Shown here piece after piece: positions 58,073-64,000 of a stretch of DNA of 64,000 nt. Every line of letters begins with the position of its first letter. Positions within the stretch are counted from its first letter, which is position 1. The notes under the pieces are model-generated. The model made no database searches. It saw nothing but the letters and a program-made list of their open reading frames with translations, and was not told the DNA's origin. The DNA comes from Callipepla californica brunnescens (taxonomy: Eukaryota > Chordata > Aves > Galliformes > Odontophoridae), in the NCBI GenBank assembly GCA_023055505.1, contig JALIRH010000007.1, positions 18,345,152 through 18,409,151 on the forward strand. The letters are read 5' to 3'. A program made the translations under genes and the position numbers.

Positions 58073-61000
58073 CTAAATCAGAAATAACAACTTTAATTAG
58101 ATGTTGGCAAAAGCTGGAAGAGAAATCTGACTGATTTCTGCATGACCTAGAACATCACAAGCCTCTGGATCGATCAAAGTCTAAACAAATTCAACTGGCC
58201 TGAGGAAAAAAAAGGGCAAGTTTTATTTGAAAAAAAGAATGTTTAGAAAAACCTACTCCACATGAAGTGCTAAACGAAGCTGTAAAATCTTTACCCTAGC
58301 GTGTGGCTCCCATACAGCGCATCATGCTGTAAGTACTGGAAATACATATGCCCTTATTCCAAAGGAAAAAAAAAAAAAACATGCCATTTTAGCAGTGCTA
58401 TAGATCAGCTGTGCAATGGTTAGAATCATTACTGGCAACATTTCAGAAGACTTCATTTGTCTGTCAGTTAAGGCAATTCTTCATAATAAACTACCAGGCT
58501 CCTAGCAGAGGCTGGACATGTCCAGCTATAATTACATACGCAGACAAGATGACAGAGGACTTCAGGAGCAGCTATACTAAACTAACACAAACACGAACAT
58601 TCAGCAGCTGAGGGGAAGAGTCAGAGAGAACAGAAACAGAGACTGCTAATTAGCCAGCTGTTTCCAGAGGTTCTGCTACGTGGGAAAAGTCTTGTAAAAA
58701 CAAAAGGATGTTTACAGCTTGAGTGTCTAAGTTCATAGCCACTGATGTTCCTAGGGAGTCTGGCAGAGGAAAGAGTGGCAAGATCGGAACTGAACTAAGA
58801 GGGGAAAGCCAATAACTTTTTCCATTTGTTCTATATTTCACTTATTGGTTTCTTTTTTACTTACTTCATATGTTTTACAGTTCTGCCTGTTTTTAATGTC
58901 TATATCTTCCATGAGTTTCTGTGCCTTTGTGAGACAGAAACGGTCAATGTCTCTCAGTGCCTATTGGAACTGGTTATTTCGCTGTTGTTGTTTTAATACT
59001 TTACTACATCTAATTGAGCTACTAAACAGAATTATGTCTCTGAAAGTTTAACTTAAGTCTTCTTCCCTCCCTCCACTAAGGGTTATCTTAGATTCCAAAA
59101 ATCAAAGATCAGCCAAGCAAGATCATCTTAGAAAGTTCAATGCCACCAAAATATTGTAAAAGCAGATTCTACAACTCATAATTACATTATCTTGTGCCTC
59201 TACAAATTAAATGTGAATGTATTATGACATGAAGTATAAAAAAGTCTGCTGTACCTCATTCTAAATGTCTGGAATAGACAGGCTGTGTATGTATTGGGAT
59301 TTGTTACTAATCAATTTTAACTATGGTTCAATGCCAGAGTTTAATCATGACAGCAATCCTCCCAGAATACCTTGCCAGTTCTAATAGTACTACTGCTTAA
59401 AGTGGTTTTGGAAAAGTTGAGGTGGGCTGCAGTGGTCAAAGTGGGCTGTAGTGACAGATTACCACAGAAGAAACAAGAGCCAAGAGGAAACTTTTGCCCA
59501 GCTTTTAATCTCATCCTCTAGATCTGCAAGACACTGCAGTAATACTGAGCTTTCCTTTGCCAAAGGATACTAACTGTACTGAACTCTGTGGCAGTCCAGT
59601 GATACAGATACATTAACAAGAGAGGAGACTGGACGCTTATTAACTAATGTAGTGTATCAACCCACCACACCTTTCACTCCCTGGAGACAATGCTGAGCAA
59701 CGAAAACTTCACTGCCTGAGATAAACAGAATTCACTATATAATCTGTAGTGAAAGAAATAAAAATAGGTAATGGGACTTAAAAATGGACCATTTGAACAA
59801 AATAAGCTACGAAGAAGGCCTTTATCATCTAGCTGGATTCAAAAGTGACCCAAAGCTACTTTAAAAGAAGCAAGTTATAAAAAGAAGATATATCAGCACA
59901 AATCACAGCAGCCTAATATGTTTTGAGATTATTAATATAACACTATGACACATACATGCAGTATTTGATGCTAGTTTTGAATTCCATTTTCCAGTTAATT
60001 TTCTCCTTAAAAGCTGAAGTAGTAAGTTAAGAAGAGAAACTAGACATTCAAGAAAGATTTTGCATGTATACGCTTTACTGAGTGGCAAGGAAGCAGTGTC
60101 ACAATGTTTATCAGGATGAAAATGTCTGTATTTCTATCACTTGGCCTTTAAAGAGAAAATGGCACTGGCAGAATATCCTCTGAAGTCTACTCAACAATTT
60201 TAAGCATGATTTAGCAAATTTAAACATCTAACACCAAGGTTGCTTCTGTTGTTCTAGTGAGTATTCTGTGTGCTACTATTCCCAAACACAATTTAATCAA
60301 GATGCTTTTCCTCTTGTTTAACTCTGAATTTTGTCATAACTTTCCTCAGGGTAGTAACAAACAAATTACTGTAATTTATTCTATTCAACATCAGCAATTT
60401 TATTTTTACATTACATTCTTTACGTTACTGCCACTGCACTGTTCTGCAGGGGCCTAAACATGCTTGTATGAAGACTTCATGTTGCAGAGGGAAAACAGGA
60501 ACTCTGAATCTTTTCATTGGGCTCCTGACCTAGCTATTTCCCCATTTCACTGCTGCAAAATCAGCTTGCTGACTTACAATCCAGTATCTGCATTGCCTAC
60601 GGCACTGCAGTATTTCAATACCTAATGTACATGAAACATGAAGCATGCTGTTCTACCATGACAGAAGGTTAATGCATGACAACATCATTCCACTGACATC
60701 TACAAATGACCTTGAAAGTATACAGTGGTTAGCTCAATGACGCTCAGAAGATACACTTTTGTTATTTTAACTGCCTGAGTAATAACTGTCAGATGATATT
60801 CCAGCATATATTAATCTGTCTCTAAAAGTTTACAGCAACTTTCTACTTCCCCACTGTTTTCTTAATAAGTCAAAATGACTCCAACAACAACATAGCATAA
60901 GGATGGTTACAAAGCTGTCAAATTCATTAAGTTTCTAACTTCTATGTAGAAACAGTTGGAGAAACAGATCCTGGATGCTGAACAGTAACGTGAGTTGGAA

Positions 61001-61137
61001 GGGACAGTAAGGACCATCAAGTCCATCTCCTGGCTCCACACAAGAGTATGATTACATGGGATAGACTGTGCCTCCTTTCCTCACCTTTTCCTTCTAACAG
61101 AAGGAACAAAGAGGACCCTCTTCACTTTCTTGCTTAC
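58073..61137 (-). other. DST: DST intron (3.07 kb)
   Basis: Carries the short CR1 relic near 61,000, an A14 run at 58,366-58,379 and a 16-bp perfect palindrome at 58,511-58,526. No extra exon recognised. Confidence 0.85.
60991..61040 (-). mobile_element. Short CR1 3'-end relic in a DST intron
   Basis: TGAGTTGGAAGGGACAGTAA followed by GGACCATCAAGTCCATCTCC resembles the CR1 terminal block in reverse orientation. Only about 50 bp is recognisable, about 100 bp beyond the 3' end of a DST exon. Confidence 0.6.
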
Positions 61138-61266
61138 CCTGTGCTGATCTATCAGCGTACGCAAGGCCTCTTCATCATCAGGAAGGACGCCATGGAAACG
61201 GAGAGTCTGCTCTGCCTCTGCCAGCCACTCCAAAAGGACATGAACAACAGAGTGGAATTCCTCTGC
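61138..61266 (-). CDS. DST: DST spectrin-repeat exon (residues 73-115)
   Basis: This 129-nt exon encodes 43 residues from [20 protein letters not shown] to LIDQHR. The LLEWL.EAEQTL segment is the classic first helix of a spectrin repeat. Both ends are phase 0. The acceptor is TTGTAACAG and the donor is GTAAGC. The sequence is almost identical to vertebrate DST and MACF1, so the exon call is secure. The choice between the two paralogues comes from the tail exons. Confidence 0.94.
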
Positions 61267-62440
61267 CTGTTACAACACAAAAAGTCATGGTCACTGGTGA
61301 GGGGACCTGACAGACACACTGCAGCTTACACAAGCAGACTGAGCCCAGATTTGGAGTCATTAATCATGCAGCCGTACTGGCACATTAACTTTCCATTAAA
61401 AAGTCAATGATATACAGTACTACATTTTCATAACCGTAAAAACATCTCATGCTTCCCAAAAAATTACAGGAAGCCTAAAAGCCCAGTCATGCTTTTAGCC
61501 ATCTGATTTATAGTGTATTTGCAGCTTAGCTGAGAATGTCATGCCTTTATGCTGACAAATTACACAGGAGGTGCTCTCATGGACCAGCTGGAGAAATGAG
61601 AACTGTATTTTCTGCATAGCCTAAATCATTGGTTAAGCAAAATTAACTGAAAGCCCACTAGTGACTGACCTTTTCATGGCTGGAAAGAAAGAAAAAAAAA
61701 AAAAGAAAGTTCTACCTTTGGGCACAGCCGTATTCAAACACACCTAGTGTTTGAAGTAACTCAGAATTTTTCCTACAGAGAGACCAAAGAGCAGGATGAA
61801 CACAATACCCTGGGAAGAGCATGGCAGAAATTTTATGGACAGTGGATATGCTGCTATTGCTCGAGCTCCAATCAAACATCAGTCTGAACTGGTATGCCTT
61901 CACAGAGCTGTGCACTGCATCTCAGGTTTACAATCAATACAGGTGGACCTATTAATTAGGGACTGGTATCAGCCAATACTGACACGCATAGTCTGCTGTA
62001 GTTCCTGACTGTCCTCATCACAACTCAATTTCTTTCTGTAATTCTGTCAATGTAAAAATGGTTCTAGTACACAAATTTACTTCTTTTTAATAAGGCAAAA
62101 AGAGTGTAAATATGATTACAATCTCCAGCTTCCTGAGATGGGGGTGTAGCTCCTAACCACTCTTCATGCTCATCTGTAACTTCAGTGATTTCCTTAGATG
62201 GTAATGTTTTTGAAACATTTGATTAGTAATTGTAATGTAATAAAAAGTAGTAAAAAGTTATTTATTATGGTAAAGGGAGAAAGAAAAGGTAAACTGCACA
62301 AGTAAGAAAATGAATATTTTCAGACAAAATGAAATTTAATGAGATGAAGTGAAAATAAAATTAAATTTCTGTCAACTAGACTACAGGGCATTTCTTCTGT
62401 TTCTCACATAGGACACAAGGCATCAGTATCACTCTTTTAC
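61267..62440 (-). other. DST: DST intron (1.17 kb)
   Basis: Contains an A13 run at 61,692-61,704. Nothing else recognised. Confidence 0.85.
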
Positions 62441-62635
62441 CTGTCGGAGAGCCTGCTCAAGTCGTGTTTGCTTGGATACTGAGAGGGCGCAAACTGTCTC
62501 CCAGCGAGTGCTCAGCTCCTGCATCTGGACTTTGACCCAGGATGAGTCGTCACGACTGCCCTCTATAAGCTCTCTGGCTGAGCGCTTCAGAGCCTGAACA
62601 CTGCTTGTTCTTTTTCCCAGCTCCTTCTGGAAAAC
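62441..62635 (-). CDS. DST: DST spectrin-repeat exon (residues 8-72)
   Basis: This 195-nt exon encodes 65 residues starting [19 protein letters not shown] and ending [11 protein letters not shown]. It contains the W-V-K and TRWETVC helix pattern typical of a spectrin repeat. It starts and ends in phase 0, with donor GTAAAA. The acceptor is CCTAG, preceded by a poor pyrimidine tract (TTTGGTGGTG), the weakest acceptor in this series. The start was chosen because the frame joins cleanly to NLIDNHK upstream and AEEFHSVV downstream, which agrees with the family sequence. Confidence 0.9.
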
Positions 62636-63978
62636 CTAGGCACCACCAAATACATTTGAAATGTTTAATTCGTTAAGGCATAATTACGCAAATAACAACT
62701 GAAAAACAACTAGTTATAAGAAGAAATCAAAATATTTAGATCAGGCCAGGATAACAAAGTGATGCAAAACACACAAGTTCTGCTCATTTGATTTTATATG
62801 AAGATTCTCAGATTCTACTCTATCCTAACAAGGCTGGAATATAGTAGGAAAATATCAGACAGATCCTGAGTACACCCCGTCCTGATGCAACGTACAGGAA
62901 ATGCAGCAAATGTACCACACTGGTTTTAATATGCTTGGCTGCCAAAGTATGAGAAGATCAGATAAAATGTTAACAATCAAGGGGAAGGTTTTAAACCACA
63001 AACCTAAAACTATAATCTGGGGATCTGGCTGTAGATCTCCCTACATATTCATATATTTATGAGAGAGTTCATTCACATTCATGGGAAGAACAAGCTCCGT
63101 TTACATGAAGAAAAACCTCTTAAAAGAAAATACTGCAGTATATCATGTCACTGACTACGACATAGTTGTGATATACACTGGGACTTAAGAAGAAATCTGA
63201 GCACAATTTGAGCTAAGTTTTACAGATAAGTTCTGTTTCCAAATACTTTTCTTCAAGAGTGACAAAGTCTTCTTCTCACCAAGCAGTTTTTGGATGCTTG
63301 TGGAAGAGCAAGTCTCTGATGCGGGCGGACTTTGTCATAGCATTAACTTGAGCAGCTGTTTCTTCTAACATACTGAACTGGAATTGCAGTTCAGAGGCAC
63401 AGTCCTAGATCCCCTACTTGCTCCCATCTCCACGAACACTTCACTGACAAAATATGGAAGCCTCAGTCAAGCTGTGAAGCTGTAACATGACTTAAGCATT
63501 GCAACTGCTCTTCTCCTTGAATTTATAGCAGCTCTGCAGGGATGAAATATTCAATGCTTCTCTTTTCATGAAGGCTGCTGTAGTCACAGCAACTGCAATG
63601 GACATTTGGTTAGCAGATGTATTGAATAAAATCCTGCCTTTTCCTCCACAAGTTTTCCAGTAAAATAATTTTTGACACCTCTTCCCATATGCACATATTC
63701 ATAAATGCAAATTTGTGATATTTGACATGATACTCACAGATACACAAGAGAGCAGCATTAAATCGAATATCTGGCAGCTAATTGGTGCCAATGAGTTAAC
63801 AGGATTTTTTTCCAAGTCTGTTTTATACCATTTTCCCTTGTCAATGACATGTTTATGTTATAAAAATATTCCATGCTTCTAAAATTACAGAATAGCCAAA
63901 TAATGCAATAGCACTAAAACCCCGCACTTTTAAGCAGTCTAGGAAGAACCTAAAAAAGATGAAGGTTTTTGGAATTAC
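62636..63978 (-). other. DST: DST intron (1.34 kb) at the right edge
   Basis: Contains an exon-like open stretch at 63,280-63,404 whose length (125 nt) would break the frame between NLIDNHK and VFQKELG. I therefore treat the whole stretch as intron. Confidence 0.75.
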
Positions 63979-64000
63979 CTTGTGATTGTCAATCAGATTC
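63979..64000 (-). CDS. DST: DST exon (partial, runs off window edge), spectrin-repeat end
   Basis: Only the last 22 nt of this exon are inside the window. In the phase required by the next exon they read NLIDNHK (residues 1-7), followed directly by the donor GTAATT. The short helix-like stretch before VFQKELG is what the linker between two spectrin repeats should look like. The rest of the exon is to the right of the window. The call rests on the matching phase 0 junction and the donor, because seven residues alone are weak evidence. Confidence 0.75.

Larger units (their letters stand above)
40740..64000 (-). other. DST: DST (dystonin/BPAG1) gene, 3' end, 17 exons
   Basis: This is the last part of a spectraplakin gene read leftwards. 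Seventeen exons with GT-AG borders and compatible phases join to 756 codons plus TAA. The encoded order is spectrin repeats (residues about 1-324), two EF-hands (calcium loops 359-370 and 395-406), a GAS2 domain (about 426-500), then a basic Ser/Arg/Pro/Gly tail (501-756) with an EB1-binding SKIP motif at 736-739. Spectraplakins cross-link microtubules to actin and intermediate filaments, and this end is the microtubule and plus-end binding part. The paralogue MACF1 has the same domains, but the tail ([11 protein letters not shown], then SKIPTPQR) is the DST form as I remember it. The plakin, actin-binding and most rod exons lie beyond the right edge, so no promoter is in view. Residue numbers in the exon entries count from the first complete codon in the window. 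Confidence 0.93.

Noticed and set aside
41552..64000. Assignment to the paralogue MACF1
   Set aside because: The spectrin, EF-hand and GAS2 parts alone would fit both genes, but the tail ([36 protein letters not shown]) is the DST form. The MACF1 tail ends differently.
1..64000. Bacterial, phage, CRISPR or defence-type systems
   Set aside because: The composition, introns and avian repeats show vertebrate nuclear DNA, and no regularly spaced direct repeats or gene clusters were seen.

Overview
This is vertebrate nuclear DNA, most likely from a bird and plausibly a galliform such as chicken. Many fragments of the avian CR1 retroposon are present, together with a Galluhop-type mariner copy, two avian-style retroviral LTRs, AT-rich sequence and a large multi-exon gene with GT-AG introns. 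There are no bacterial-style operons.

Right third (about 40.7-64.0 kb), minus strand: the 3' end of DST (dystonin, BPAG1, MACF2), a giant spectraplakin that links microtubules to other cytoskeletal systems. I could place 17 consecutive exons by hand. They join into one uninterrupted frame of 756 codons plus a stop. In order, they encode the last spectrin repeats, two canonical EF-hands, a GAS2 microtubule-binding domain split by an 18-nt microexon, and a Ser/Arg-rich tail ending in an EB1-binding SKIP motif. The closing residues follow the DST tail rather than the MACF1 tail as I know them. The start of the gene lies beyond the right edge. A 3' UTR of about 0.8 kb ends near a polyadenylation signal at 40,761-40,766.

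Left two thirds (1-40.7 kb): apparently intergenic, downstream of DST. In human the next gene on this side is COL21A1. I found no convincing intact protein-coding gene here. It holds one LamG/TSPN-like candidate exon (about 7.6-7.9 kb), one broken thimet-oligopeptidase-like fragment (about 23.1-23.4 kb), a Galluhop mariner remnant (14.8-15.3 kb), a solo LTR with perfect 5-bp target-site duplications (15.6-16.2 kb), an internally deleted LTR (21.8-22.1 kb), and CR1 fragments concentrated at 28.6-30.4 kb and 38.9-40.3 kb.

I see no operon, CRISPR array, phage or other defence-like system, and nothing here amounts to a new biological system. The observations most worth checking are the microexon, the two frame-neutral cassette exons in the DST tail, the orphan LamG/TSPN-like exon, and the thimet-oligopeptidase fragment.
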